NCBI GenBank assembly: GCA_022486585.1
Contig: JAKVKI010000012.1
Coordinates: forward strand, 1 to 57,356
Length of the DNA stretch: 57,356 nt
Direction of reading: 5' to 3'
Origin: Megasphaera sp.
GTDB taxonomy: Bacteria; Bacillota; Negativicutes; Veillonellales; Megasphaeraceae
This document shows, piece by piece, positions 16,296-25,474 of this stretch. The translations under genes were made by a program, and so were the position numbers. Below the pieces are notes generated by a model. It made no database searches. It saw nothing but the letters and a program-made list of their open reading frames with translations, and had not been told where the DNA came from. Positions within the stretch are counted from its first letter, which is position 1. The number at the start of each line of letters is the position of its first letter.

Positions 16296-17447
16296 ATGCG
16301 TATATTACATACTGCGGACTGGCATTTAGGAAAGATGTTCTACGGTGAATATTTGACAGACGAACAGGCCTATGTCCTGTTGAATCAGTTTCTGCCCATG
16401 ATTCGTGAAGAACATATTGATGCTGTCATTTTAGCAGGCGATGTGTATGATCGCAGCTTGCCGCCAACGGCAGCAGTGGAATTGTTCGATGAAGTTGCCA
16501 CTAAGATTACGGCAGAAATGGGGGTTCCTTTTTTTGTTATCAGTGGGAATCATGACAGTGCAGCCCGCCTGTCTTTTGGCAGCAGGTTGCTGGAAAAACA
16601 AGGTTTGTATATTTCAGGGGAACTTGATAAATTGGCAGGAGCAGTGCAGTTGGAAGATGAAGATGGCCCAGTTGCTTTTTTATCCCTGCCGTTTGCTGAG
16701 CCAGCGGTAGTGCGGCAGTTTTTCCATGATGATACTATCCATAGTCATGAAGATGCATTGCGGCGTCTCATGGACTATCAAAGCAACCGCCTTCCCTGCT
16801 GTTCCCGCACCGTATGTATTGCTCATGCCTTTGCAGCCGGCGGTCTTACCTGCGATTCTGAACGGCCCTTGTCTATTGGCGGCAGTGATGCCGTATCAGC
16901 CTCTCTTTTTGATGGCTTTTCGTATACGGCCTTAGGTCATCTTCACGGCCCGCAAAAGGTGAAGCAGGATACGATACGCTATGCCGGCAGTCTTCTTAAG
17001 TATTCTTTTGGTGAATCCCGTCAGAAAAAAGGGGCTGTTGTCATCCAGCTGGACGGTGCCGGACAAGCAACTACGACTATCCTGCCCTTTGTGCCACAGC
17101 ATGATGTACGTATTATAGAAGGAACGTTCGATGCGATTATGCAGGCAGCAGATGATCGGACTGATGATTATGTACTCATTCGCTTGGCTGATTGTGAGCC
17201 TATTTTGGATGGCATGGCTAAAGTACGGCGGAAATACAGTCATGCTATGGTATTGGAAACACCGAATCGTAAGGCAACCGCTAAAACGGATCGTCAGTTC
17301 GATCTGCGCAAGACGACGGAACGGCAGCTCTTTAGTTCTTTTGCAGCAGCTATGCAGGATGGACGAAGCTTGACAGAAGGCGAACAAGCCTGTGTCGATG
17401 AGCTATGGAAGACATTGCTGACGCAGGAGGGAGAAGGACTATTATGA
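16296..17447 (+). CDS. sbcD: Exonuclease subunit SbcD
   Basis: A 383-residue Mre11-type nuclease subunit of the SbcCD complex, which cleaves DNA hairpins and blocked ends. Metallophosphoesterase motifs are in order: TADWHLG (6-12), GDVYDR (48-53), SGNHDS (82-87) and GHLHGP (214-219). The start is supported by AGGAAGGGG. Its stop overlaps the sbcC start by four bases (ATGA), indicating translational coupling. Confidence 0.96.
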   Translation: MRILHTADWHLGKMFYGEYLTDEQAYVLLNQFLPMIREEHIDAVILAGDVYDRSLPPTAAVELFDEVATKITAEMGVPFFVISGNHDSAARLSFGSRLLEKQGLYISGELDKLAGAVQLEDEDGPVAFLSLPFAEPAVVRQFFHDDTIHSHEDALRRLMDYQSNRLPCCSRTVCIAHAFAAGGLTCDSERPLSIGGSDAVSASLFDGFSYTALGHLHGPQKVKQDTIRYAGSLLKYSFGESRQKKGAVVIQLDGAGQATTTILPFVPQHDVRIIEGTFDAIMQAADDRTDDYVLIRLADCEPILDGMAKVRRKYSHAMVLETPNRKATAKTDRQFDLRKTTERQLFSSFAAAMQDGRSLTEGEQACVDELWKTLLTQEGEGLL

Positions 17448-20400
17448 TACCGGTATATTTGGAAATGAATGCATTCGGCCCATATGCATCTAAACAGATC
17501 ATTGATTTTCGCCTTCTCGGTGACAGAAAACTCTTTCTCATTTACGGGCCTACTGGTGCCGGTAAAACGACGATCCTCGACGCCATTTGTTTTGCCCTTT
17601 ATGGCGATACAAGTGGAAATACTCGGTCAGGAAGCCATATGCGCAGTGAATATGCACCACCGGAGGAAACGACATATGTTCATTTTTCTTTTGCTATAGG
17701 GACCAAACAGTATCGTGTCGAACGTATGCCAGAGCAGTACATTGCCAAAAAACGCGGTACAGGCATGAAGCATGCTGCATCGGCGGCAGTCCTCTATGAA
17801 GTAAGCAGTGACGGCGAGGATTTGAAGGTATTGGCGACGAAGAATGTGAATGATGAAATTATACATTTGTTAGGGTTTAAATCAGAACAATTTCGCCAAG
17901 TAGTACTATTACCGCAAGGAGATTTTCGCAAATTGCTGTTGGCAAGTTCCAGTGAACGGCAGCAAATCATGCAGATCCTGTTCCATACGCAGCGGTATGC
18001 TAATTTGCAGGTATTGGCCAAGTCAAGGCATGATGAAGTAGCTGAAGCATACAGTACGATGCAGGATCGTATTTCCTTTAGTCTGCAAGCGGTTCATATG
18101 GAAAATGAAGAAACCTTGGCGGCATCGTTGCAGACCGTGGAAAAACAGGCGGCAGAAACGACGCGTCAAATAACGCAGGCATTTCAAGAACGTGATATGT
18201 ATCAAAAAGTAGTTCAGCAGGCACAGGTATTGGACAGTCATTGGCAGGCGTTGGAACAGGTCCGGGCGCGTAAGCAAAAATTGGAAGGACAACAAGACAT
18301 GATGCAACAGCAGCGCGCCTATGCTGCTGTACTGCGCCAGGCACAGTTGTTGGCAGAACCGTGTCAGCATATTGATGATATACAGTTGCAGGGAACAAAC
18401 GCCGGAGAAAAAGCAAAAACCGCCGCAAAGGCCGCTGCAACAGCGGCTGCAGAACTGGCCGATGCGCGTAAAGCCTGTACAGCATGGGAAGCGGGACGGA
18501 CGGAACAGCAACAGCGGATCGATACACTGGCCCAGCTCCAGGCGATGACAGAAAAAGCGAAGGAGTATGGCAACCTTACGCAGACCGCTGCCAGTGCTGA
18601 AAAAGAAACAACCTTGGCGAATGGAAAGCTGACAGTGGCGGCAAACCAATTGGAAACATGGAAAGAACAAGCAGAAACAGCCCGCAAGACCTTAGACGGA
18701 CAAGCGCAGCTGCTGGCAGAGTGGGAACGGGCCAAAGCCCGGGTCAAGGCGGTGGCGGACAGGGTACAGCAGGAAGTATCGATAGAAACCTTGACGCAGA
18801 CACTGACAGAATCCAAAGCAGATTGTGCAGCAGCGACGAAACGATTAGCAGCGGCGACGTTAGCGGCGCGAACAGCTCGTGTTGATTATGAAGCTGTTCA
18901 TACGTTATTTCTACAGGGGCAAGCAGCACTGCTGGCAGCTGACTTGGCAGAGGGCGAAGCCTGCCCGGTTTGCGGGGCCATGGATCATCCGCAGTTAGCT
19001 GTACCGACAGCAGATATGCCGCAGAAGGATGATGTAGAACGGCATAAGGCGGCAGCAGAAGCAAGGGAGCGCCAGCGCCAGCAAGCAGAAGTGAAGGTAA
19101 AATCAGCAGAGGCAATACAGCAGGAGCAACAACGCCAGTATGCGGAACTACGCGGGCAGTATGTGTCTGATGGTACCAGTGCGGAGTGGCGAGCCCGCTT
19201 GGCGCAAGCGGAAAAAGAAGAACGAAAGTTACAGGACCACGTGCAGCGTGTGGGAAAATTGGCTGCTACGATGCAGGCCTTGCAGGAACAAGGCCGCTTG
19301 TTAGAACAGGAAGAACGACAGGCCCGCAACAGGGCGGAAGAGAAACGTATTGTGCTGGCACGAGCTGTAGAAGCACGGATACGAGCGGAAGCTGACCTTC
19401 CAGAACAGTACCGGCAGGCCGGTGTGCTGCAAGGGAAGATGAAGACACTGCAAAAAGAAATCAAGGCATACGAAGAAGGTCTTGCTAAATCCCGTCAGGA
19501 CAGCGTTGAAGCAGAACGGCGCTGTGCTCGTTGGAACGGACAGGAAAAAGAACTGGCCCGCCAGGTAAAAGAACTGCGCCGTCAGTATACAGACAGTATG
19601 GAGGCTTTAAAAGAACGGGTCGTGGCGGCTGGTTTCACGTCAGTCAACCACTGCCGCAACATGCAGGCAGCCATTCCTAAGTTAGAAGGAATACAAGAAA
19701 CAATCGATGCATATGATAAAGAGATGCAGCAAGTCCAAGGTCAAATGAGTCAGGAAGAACAGACTATTGCAGGGAAATCCCGGCCGGATATGGACGAATA
19801 TAGGAACGCATTAACAGCGCATAATGAACGGTGCAGCACGCTGACAGAAGAGGCAGCCCGCCTAAATAATCAGGTAAGCCAGCTTCGTGATGCGGCTAAA
19901 CGCATTGCTGCCTGTCGGAATGACCAAGCGGTATTGTCAGAACAATATAAAACAGTTGGTGCTGTATATGACCTTATTAGCGGGAAATGTACAGGTATTA
20001 ATTTTGAACGGTATGTGCTAGGCACGTTGCTTGATGAAGTCTTAGGTGCGGCCAATCTGCGGCTCGAAGATATGAGCCGCCATCGGTATGTTTTACAGCG
20101 TTCTCATAACTGGGAGGATAAAAGAGTCAAACAGGTAGGACTGGATATTGAAGTATACGATAATTATACGGGCTATCCCAGACCGGCCAATACACTTTCA
20201 GGGGGCGAAACTTTTTTGGCATCCCTGTCGCTGGCACTTGGTTTGGCCGATATTGTGCAGACATACTCTGGGGGCATCCATTTGGATACAATTTTCATTG
20301 ACGAAGGCTTTGGCAGTCTCGATGGGGAAACCTTGGATTATGCCTTGAAGTCTCTCTTGGCGCTCCAACAAGATGGCCGGCTGGTCGGTATCATTTCACA

Positions 20401-20488
20401 TGTGCCTGAGTTAAAGGAACGAATCGATACTCGGTTGGCTGTTACTAAAACGGATAGAGGAAGTACGGCAGCTTTTGAATTATTGTGA
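17444..20488 (+). CDS. sbcC: Exonuclease subunit SbcC
   Basis: A 1014-residue SMC-like ATPase, partner of SbcD. The Walker A motif GPTGAGKTT lies at about 32-40. Two long coiled-coil arms are rich in Gln, Glu, Ala and Arg and are split by the zinc hook CPVC near 506-509. The C-terminal ATPase half has the LSGGETF signature (about 918) and the Walker B IFIDEGFGSLD (about 947). The start at 17444 overlaps the sbcD stop and begins MIPVYLEMNAFGPY, the normal family N-terminus; the longer frame from 17405 is rejected. Length matches the family. Confidence 0.96.
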   Translation: MIPVYLEMNAFGPYASKQIIDFRLLGDRKLFLIYGPTGAGKTTILDAICFALYGDTSGNTRSGSHMRSEYAPPEETTYVHFSFAIGTKQYRVERMPEQYIAKKRGTGMKHAASAAVLYEVSSDGEDLKVLATKNVNDEIIHLLGFKSEQFRQVVLLPQGDFRKLLLASSSERQQIMQILFHTQRYANLQVLAKSRHDEVAEAYSTMQDRISFSLQAVHMENEETLAASLQTVEKQAAETTRQITQAFQERDMYQKVVQQAQVLDSHWQALEQVRARKQKLEGQQDMMQQQRAYAAVLRQAQLLAEPCQHIDDIQLQGTNAGEKAKTAAKAAATAAAELADARKACTAWEAGRTEQQQRIDTLAQLQAMTEKAKEYGNLTQTAASAEKETTLANGKLTVAANQLETWKEQAETARKTLDGQAQLLAEWERAKARVKAVADRVQQEVSIETLTQTLTESKADCAAATKRLAAATLAARTARVDYEAVHTLFLQGQAALLAADLAEGEACPVCGAMDHPQLAVPTADMPQKDDVERHKAAAEARERQRQQAEVKVKSAEAIQQEQQRQYAELRGQYVSDGTSAEWRARLAQAEKEERKLQDHVQRVGKLAATMQALQEQGRLLEQEERQARNRAEEKRIVLARAVEARIRAEADLPEQYRQAGVLQGKMKTLQKEIKAYEEGLAKSRQDSVEAERRCARWNGQEKELARQVKELRRQYTDSMEALKERVVAAGFTSVNHCRNMQAAIPKLEGIQETIDAYDKEMQQVQGQMSQEEQTIAGKSRPDMDEYRNALTAHNERCSTLTEEAARLNNQVSQLRDAAKRIAACRNDQAVLSEQYKTVGAVYDLISGKCTGINFERYVLGTLLDEVLGAANLRLEDMSRHRYVLQRSHNWEDKRVKQVGLDIEVYDNYTGYPRPANTLSGGETFLASLSLALGLADIVQTYSGGIHLDTIFIDEGFGSLDGETLDYALKSLLALQQDGRLVGIISHVPELKERIDTRLAVTKTDRGSTAAFELL

Positions 20489-20508
20489 TGCCGTTTTCGC
20501 CAGGGCAG

Positions 20509-20537
20509 TTGAACGATTTGATAAAAACGGCTATAAT
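20509..20537 (+). promoter_or_regulatory. Promoter of the YbaK-like gene
   Basis: TTGAAC, 17-bp spacer, TATAAT (20532-20537). The gene starts 50 bases later. Confidence 0.75.
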
Positions 20538-20587
20538 TAACATGTTCATTTGTAACTTGTAGCGGTATGTCATAAGGGGGAAGCATA

Positions 20588-21067
20588 ATGTCTATACAGA
20601 AAGTTCGTGATTATTTTGCACAGTGGGGCATGGAAGACCGGGTCATGGAGCTGGATCATTCCAGTGCTACTGTAGAAGAAGCGGCAGCAGCATTGCATAC
20701 ACAGGGCCAGCGCATTGCGAAATCCATGTCGTTTTTATTAGATGATAAACCGATCATGATTATTTTCGCTGGTGATGCCCGCGTTGATAATCGTAAATTC
20801 AAAGACCGGTTTCATCAGAAGCCGTCCATGATCAAGCATGATGACGTAGAACGGCTTATTGGACATCCTGTAGGCGGGGTGTGTCCCTTTGCGATTAACG
20901 ATGATGTCGTCGTGTATCTTGACGAATCTCTGAAGCGTTTCGATACCGTATTTCCAGCGTGTGGTACTGGTAATAGTGCGATTGAATTGACGCTGCCAGA
21001 ATTGGAAAAATATTCCCATGCCGTTGAATGGATCCATGTATCCAAAGGCTGGCAGGAAGAAGCATAG
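20588..21067 (+). CDS. YbaK/EbsC-family aminoacyl-tRNA deacylase
   Basis: A 159-residue single-domain protein of the YbaK/ProX family, which hydrolyses mischarged aminoacyl-tRNA (often Cys-tRNA-Pro or Ala-tRNA-Pro). The characteristic lysine segment is IAKSMSFLLD (about 43-52) and the GHPVGGVCPF motif follows at about 91-100. The ATG follows AAGGGGGAAG. It begins a short transcription unit with the VOC gene and tcdA. The exact tRNA substrate cannot be told from sequence. Confidence 0.9.
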   Translation: MSIQKVRDYFAQWGMEDRVMELDHSSATVEEAAAALHTQGQRIAKSMSFLLDDKPIMIIFAGDARVDNRKFKDRFHQKPSMIKHDDVERLIGHPVGGVCPFAINDDVVVYLDESLKRFDTVFPACGTGNSAIELTLPELEKYSHAVEWIHVSKGWQEEA

Positions 21068-21103
21068 TCTGCAACCATCATGCCGATATAAGGAGGAATT
21101 ACC

Positions 21104-21466
21104 ATGGCATTTACATTTAGGCATACGAACTTCAATGTCCTTGATCTACAGCGGAGTTTAGATTTTTATAAGGCGGCGTTGGGCTTGACCGAACGGCGGC
21201 GTATTACAAAACCGGAGTTTATTATTGTCTACATTGGCAATGACCAATCTGATTTTGAATTAGAACTGACCTGGATAAAAGACCGGAAGAAACCGTACGA
21301 CTTGGGCGAAAATGAATTCCACACGGCTTTTTCTGTTCCTGATATGGAAGCGGCGTTAGAAAAGCATAAAAAAATGAATTGTGTCGTATTTGAAAACCCC
21401 GATATGGGCATTTATTTTATAACAGATCCGGATGGCTACTGGCTTGAAGTCATTCCCGAACGATAG
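21104..21466 (+). CDS. VOC-family protein (glyoxalase I-like)
   Basis: A 120-residue two-module vicinal oxygen chelate protein resembling lactoylglutathione lyase. Typical features are the opening RHTNFNVLDLQRSLDFYK (6-23), the ELELTW segment and DPDGYWLEVI near the C-terminus. Metal-ligand candidates are His7, Glu57, His71 and Glu116. It could be a methylglyoxal-detoxifying glyoxalase or another VOC enzyme. It is 36 bases after the YbaK-like gene and 2 bases before tcdA, so likely co-transcribed. Ribosome binding site AGGAGG. Confidence 0.85.
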   Translation: MAFTFRHTNFNVLDLQRSLDFYKAALGLTERRRITKPEFIIVYIGNDQSDFELELTWIKDRKKPYDLGENEFHTAFSVPDMEAALEKHKKMNCVVFENPDMGIYFITDPDGYWLEVIPER

Positions 21467-21468
21467 CC

Positions 21469-22179
21469 ATGGATACAGCATATACACAACGGACGGCACG
21501 TCTCATCGGGCAAGACGGAGTGCAGCGCTTGGATGATCAAACAGTATTGGTTTTTGGAGCCGGCGGTGTCGGCTCCTTTGCCATTGAGGCCTTTGCTCGT
21601 GCCGGTATTGGCCATATCATTCTCGTTGACGGCGATGTCTTTGATCCGTCTAATTTGAATCGCCAGTTAGGGGCTACGGTGGCGGCTATTGGCCGTAATA
21701 AAGTAGATGTAATGAAAGAACGCATTTTATCTATTAATCCGCAAGCCTGTGTAGAAACACACTGTCTGTTCTATTTGCCAGGAGAACAGCAGAATTTTAT
21801 TGCCCATTCAGGGGCTGACTATGTCATCGATGCCATTGATACGGTGAGTGCTAAAATAGCTATTATTGAAGAAGCGTATCATGCGGGTATCCCCGTTATT
21901 TCAGCCATGGGAGCTGGTAATAAACTTCACCCGGAACTCTTTGAAGTAGCGTATATTGAAAAAACCTCTGTCGATCCACTGGCAAAAGTAGTGCGTCGTG
22001 AATTGAAAAAACGCCAGATTCGCCATGTCAAGGTGGTCTATTCCCAAGAACAGCCCCACACACCTATCCTTATGGAACCAGAAGCGCATCCGAGTCCGGG
22101 AAGCATTTCGTTTGTACCATCGGCAGCAGGACTTATTTTAGCCGGGGCCGTTATTCGGGACCTGTTGGGACTGCCGTAA
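21469..22179 (+). CDS. tcdA: tRNA threonylcarbamoyladenosine dehydratase (TcdA/CsdL)
   Basis: A 236-residue E1-like enzyme that converts t6A to cyclic t6A in tRNA using ATP. The nucleotide-binding GAGGVGSFAIEAFARAG lies at about 30-46, followed by VDGDVFDPSNLNRQ (55-68) with the adenylation arginine. It starts two bases after the VOC stop, probably by translational coupling. A further t6A-pathway gene (Sua5-type, 28456) is in this window, so both ends of the modification route are encoded nearby. Confidence 0.93.
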   Translation: MDTAYTQRTARLIGQDGVQRLDDQTVLVFGAGGVGSFAIEAFARAGIGHIILVDGDVFDPSNLNRQLGATVAAIGRNKVDVMKERILSINPQACVETHCLFYLPGEQQNFIAHSGADYVIDAIDTVSAKIAIIEEAYHAGIPVISAMGAGNKLHPELFEVAYIEKTSVDPLAKVVRRELKKRQIRHVKVVYSQEQPHTPILMEPEAHPSPGSISFVPSAAGLILAGAVIRDLLGLP

Positions 22180-22207
22180 CTCACAAAAATAAATTTCTTT
22201 GACTTAT

Positions 22208-22247
22208 GCACAGGAGCTGTGGCTTTAAAACCATAGCTTCTTTCATG
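22208..22247 (+). terminator. Possible terminator after tcdA
   Basis: Hairpin from GAGCTGTGGCTTT with AAAACCATAGCTTC. The T-tail is poor, so this is weak. Confidence 0.4.
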
Positions 22248-22310
22248 CTTGCACGCGTTTTTGATAATACTTGGACACACTGGTGAATAACATGATGGTG
22301 TAGGTCATGT

Positions 22311-22339
22311 TTGACATGCTATACTATATATAGTATCAT
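22311..22339 (+). promoter_or_regulatory. nrdDG promoter with overlapping NrdR box
   Basis: TTGACA (22311-22316), 17-bp spacer, TATCAT (22334-22339). The perfect palindrome ATACTATATATAGTAT at 22321-22336 fits the NrdR box (acaCWATATATWGtgt) and covers the spacer and the -10, so NrdR binding would block RNA polymerase. Only one box was found, whereas NrdR often uses two. Confidence 0.75.
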
Positions 22340-22433
22340 ATGGTCATGGGCCATTTAAAAGAGCGTGGCATATATGGTATGTAATATAGAAAAGTACACC
22401 CGGTGTATACAGTATGATGTGGAGGAATGGAAT

Positions 22434-24584
22434 ATGTTAGAAGTCATCAAGCGTAACGGCCAAAAAGTTCCCTTTGATCGTAATAAAATAACGATCGCTA
22501 TTGAAAAAGCAATGAATAGCAGCAGTGGTATTTATGAATCGGGACAGGCGGCACGGATCGCCGGTGAGATTGAAGACTATGCCCAATCAATGGACAAAGA
22601 TATTACGATCTATGGTATTGAAGACCAGGTTTATTATCGGTTATTGAAATATAATAATCCGGCCACAGCTCGTGCATATGAAAAGTACAAGACAATCCAA
22701 GCATTTAAACGACAGACGAATACGACGGATAATGATGTATTCGGCCTGCTTAATTGTACTAATATTGACGTCCTTGATGAAAATTCCAATAAAAACGGTC
22801 ATGTCGTATCGACACAACGTGATTTAATTGCAGGCGAAGTATCTAAGGATATTGCCCGCCGCAAACTGATCCCGGCCGATATCGTCCAAGCTCATGATAG
22901 CGGAGCTATTCATTTTCATGACATGGATTACATCATCCAGCCTATGTTTAACTGCTGTCTCATTAATTTGGAAGATATGCTGGCTAATGGAACTGTCATT
23001 AACGGCAAAAAAATTGATACACCTAAATCCTTTCAAGTCGCTTGTACTGTAACGACTCAGATCATAGCGCAAGTTGCTAGTGGCCAGTACGGCGGCCAGT
23101 CGATCAATGGCATCGATCGTATCCTTGCACCGTATGTCCGCAAATCCTTTGATAAATACATGAAATCTGTCGTTGAAGAACAGAAAGATATTTACGGGAT
23201 AGAACCGGATATGGCAAAAGCCGAAGAAATTGCCTGGAAGCGGACGAAAAAGGAAATCAAAGATGGCATCCAGACGATCCAGTATCAGATCAATACGCTC
23301 ATGACAACGAATGGCCAGGCACCCTTTGTTACGTTGTTTATGTATTTCAAGCCGGAATATGCCTATGCCAGAGAAGCTGCGTTGATCGATGAAGAATTGT
23401 TGCGTCAGCGTATTCAAGGTATTAAAAATGATGCCAACGTCTATGTTACGCCTGCGTTTCCTAAGTTGATTTACGTATTGGATGAACATAATGCGCATGA
23501 AGGCAGTCCGTATTTTTATTTGACTAAACTGGCGGCAGAATGTACGGCAAAGCGCATGTATCCGGATTATATTTCGGCGAAGAAAATGCGTGAATCCTAT
23601 CAAGGAAATGTGTTCAGCCCCATGGGATGTCGTTCTTTCCTGAGTCCTTGGAAAGATGAACAGGGACATTACAAATTTGATGGTCGTTTTAATATGGGTG
23701 TCGTATCCATCAATTTGCCGCAGATCGGCATCCTTGCCGATGGCAATGAAGAAAAATTTTTCCAGATCCTTGATAAACGATTAGAATTGTGCAAAAAAGC
23801 ATTGCTCTTGCGAGTTGATTTGCTGAAACGGATCACCTCTGATGTATCGCCTATTCATTGGCAATACGGTGCCATTGCCCGGTTGAAACCAGGTGAAACC
23901 ATTGAAAAATTCATGTATGGCGGATATGCTACGTTGTCGTTAGGATACATCGGAATATATGAAGCGACGGTGCTTACTAAGCATTGTTCCCATACAGCGC
24001 CAGAAGGCAAGAAATTTGCTATGCGTATTATGGATGATTTGAACGCTCATATCCAAAAATGGAAGAAAGAAACTAATATTGGCTTTGCTCTGTATGGCAC
24101 GCCTGCTGAAAACCTGACCAATCTGTTTGCTAAAATCGATAAATCGCGTTTCGGCGAAATCGAAGATGTGACAGATAAGGGCTATTATACGAACAGCTAT
24201 CATGTCGATGTACGCGAACCTATCAATGTATTTGATAAATTCAATTTTGAAGCGGAATTTGAAGATAAATCGACGGGCGGCTGTATCAGTTATGTCGAAA
24301 TCCCTAATATGACCCATAATGTTCCAGCAGTGCTTACTATGGTCCAGTTCATTTATGACCACATTACGTATGCCGAATTCAATACAAAGCTGGATTACTG
24401 CCATGAATGCGGCTTCGATGGTGAAATCGTTTTGAATGATGACAATGAATGGGAATGCCCGCGCTGTCATAATAAGGATAGAAATAAGCTGACCGTTATT
24501 CGTCGGACCTGCGGATATTTGGGAGAAAACTTCTGGAATGAAGGACGTACAAAAGAAATCAAAGCGAGAGTGTTACATATATGA
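22434..24584 (+). CDS. nrdD: Anaerobic ribonucleoside-triphosphate reductase
   Basis: A 716-residue class III ribonucleotide reductase, making deoxyribonucleotides without oxygen. An N-terminal ATP-cone starts EVIKRNGQKVPFDRNKI (3-19). The glycyl radical domain is at the C-terminus with RRTCGYLGE (about 690-698), preceded by a zinc site made by CHEC and CPRC (about 658-680). The chosen ATG at 22434 has GGAGG eight bases upstream; the longer frame from 22365 has none. It overlaps nrdG by four bases. Probably repressed by NrdR through the promoter palindrome. Confidence 0.97.
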   Translation: MLEVIKRNGQKVPFDRNKITIAIEKAMNSSSGIYESGQAARIAGEIEDYAQSMDKDITIYGIEDQVYYRLLKYNNPATARAYEKYKTIQAFKRQTNTTDNDVFGLLNCTNIDVLDENSNKNGHVVSTQRDLIAGEVSKDIARRKLIPADIVQAHDSGAIHFHDMDYIIQPMFNCCLINLEDMLANGTVINGKKIDTPKSFQVACTVTTQIIAQVASGQYGGQSINGIDRILAPYVRKSFDKYMKSVVEEQKDIYGIEPDMAKAEEIAWKRTKKEIKDGIQTIQYQINTLMTTNGQAPFVTLFMYFKPEYAYAREAALIDEELLRQRIQGIKNDANVYVTPAFPKLIYVLDEHNAHEGSPYFYLTKLAAECTAKRMYPDYISAKKMRESYQGNVFSPMGCRSFLSPWKDEQGHYKFDGRFNMGVVSINLPQIGILADGNEEKFFQILDKRLELCKKALLLRVDLLKRITSDVSPIHWQYGAIARLKPGETIEKFMYGGYATLSLGYIGIYEATVLTKHCSHTAPEGKKFAMRIMDDLNAHIQKWKKETNIGFALYGTPAENLTNLFAKIDKSRFGEIEDVTDKGYYTNSYHVDVREPINVFDKFNFEAEFEDKSTGGCISYVEIPNMTHNVPAVLTMVQFIYDHITYAEFNTKLDYCHECGFDGEIVLNDDNEWECPRCHNKDRNKLTVIRRTCGYLGENFWNEGRTKEIKARVLHI

Positions 24585-25087
24585 ACTACGGACAAATCAG
24601 ACAATACGATATAGCGAATGGGACAGGGATACGGGCTACGGTATTTGTTACGGGCTGTGACCGGCACTGTCCGGAATGTTTCAATCCGGAATATCAGGAT
24701 TTTAAAGCCGGACAGGAATGGACAGAAACGGAAACGAACCAGATTTTATCCTACGTCAGAGAGGATACGAATAGCGGCGTGACCTTCTTGGGAGGCGAGC
24801 CTATGCAGAATGCAGCAGGCCTGACTGCGCTGGCTAAAAAGATTCGGCAAGCAGCTCCTGACAAAACGATTTGGGTCTATTCGGGATATACGTATGAAGA
24901 AATTCTTCAGGATCAGCAGAAAAAAGACCTCATTGATGCCTGCGATGTCCTTGTCGACGGTCCTTTCGTCGATGCATTAAAGGACCCGGGCTTATACTTC
25001 CGCGGCTCCTCCAATCAGCGGGTCATTGACTTGAATAAGACCAGAGAAGCAGGTCACATCATTCTTTTTTGGCCGGATGGCCGATAG
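24581..25087 (+). CDS. nrdG: Anaerobic ribonucleotide reductase activating protein
   Basis: A 168-residue radical-SAM activase that installs the glycyl radical on NrdD. The cluster motif is CDRHCPEC (CxxxCxxC, about 26-33), followed by the GGEP motif (about 68-71). Its start overlaps the nrdD stop as ATGA, indicating coupled translation. Normal family length. Confidence 0.96.
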   Translation: MNYGQIRQYDIANGTGIRATVFVTGCDRHCPECFNPEYQDFKAGQEWTETETNQILSYVREDTNSGVTFLGGEPMQNAAGLTALAKKIRQAAPDKTIWVYSGYTYEEILQDQQKKDLIDACDVLVDGPFVDALKDPGLYFRGSSNQRVIDLNKTREAGHIILFWPDGR

Positions 25088-25122
25088 ATACTGGCAAGTG
25101 TATCCTTAATTGTAAAATGTAC

Positions 25123-25151
25123 TTGCATTTCCACTAAGGTTGTGCTAAACT
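25123..25151 (+). promoter_or_regulatory. Promoter of rpmE
   Basis: TTGCAT, 17-bp spacer, TAAACT (25146-25151). Confidence 0.6.
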
Positions 25152-25196
25152 AGTCTAGCATAGGTTTTCATGATTGATAAGAAAGAGGTGTGAGTG

Positions 25197-25403
25197 GTGA
25201 AAGAAGGTATTCATCCGAAATACGGCAAAGCCGTAGTAACATGCGCTTGTGGCAATACATTTGAAACCGGTTCTACTAAATCAGAACTTCGTGTTGAAAT
25301 TTGCTCCAAATGCCATCCGTTCTTTACAGGACAGCAGCGTGCACAACAGGCTCGTGGCCGTATTGAACAGTTCAATAAACGTTATGGTAACAAAGCTAAA
25401 TAG
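25197..25403 (+). CDS. rpmE: Ribosomal protein L31, zinc-binding form
   Basis: A 68-residue L31 of the large ribosomal subunit. It begins [10 protein letters not shown] and carries four cysteines as CAC and CSKC, the zinc-retaining type. Two adjacent GTG codons (25194, 25197) could start it; 25197 is preferred because the protein then begins MKEGIHP as in relatives and the spacing to AGAGGTG is better. It heads a typical rpmE-yqhQ-prfA-prmC-sua5 gene order. Confidence 0.94.
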   Translation: MKEGIHPKYGKAVVTCACGNTFETGSTKSELRVEICSKCHPFFTGQQRAQQARGRIEQFNKRYGNKAK

Positions 25404-25419
25404 GCATAGTACAAATGGT

Positions 25420-25448
25420 CGGCAGAGCAGAAATGCTCTGCTCTATTT
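25420..25448 (+). terminator. Weak hairpin after rpmE
   Basis: Stem GCAGAGCA/TGCTCTGC followed by TATTTG rather than a T-run. It may attenuate read-through into the next gene rather than stop transcription. Confidence 0.4.
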
Positions 25449-25474
25449 GTATGTATAGAAAGGGAGGGATACTG

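Noticed and set aside
17627-19464. Long antisense frames across sbcC
   Set aside because: They result from the Gln/Ala/Arg-rich coiled-coil codons and have no start signals or family resemblance.
22391-22407. TACACC-C-GGTGTA palindrome as a second NrdR box
   Set aside because: The centre lacks the ATATAT core and it is about 72 bp from the first box.
22365-22433. Upstream start for nrdD
   Set aside because: No ribosome binding site, and it adds residues not expected before the ATP-cone.
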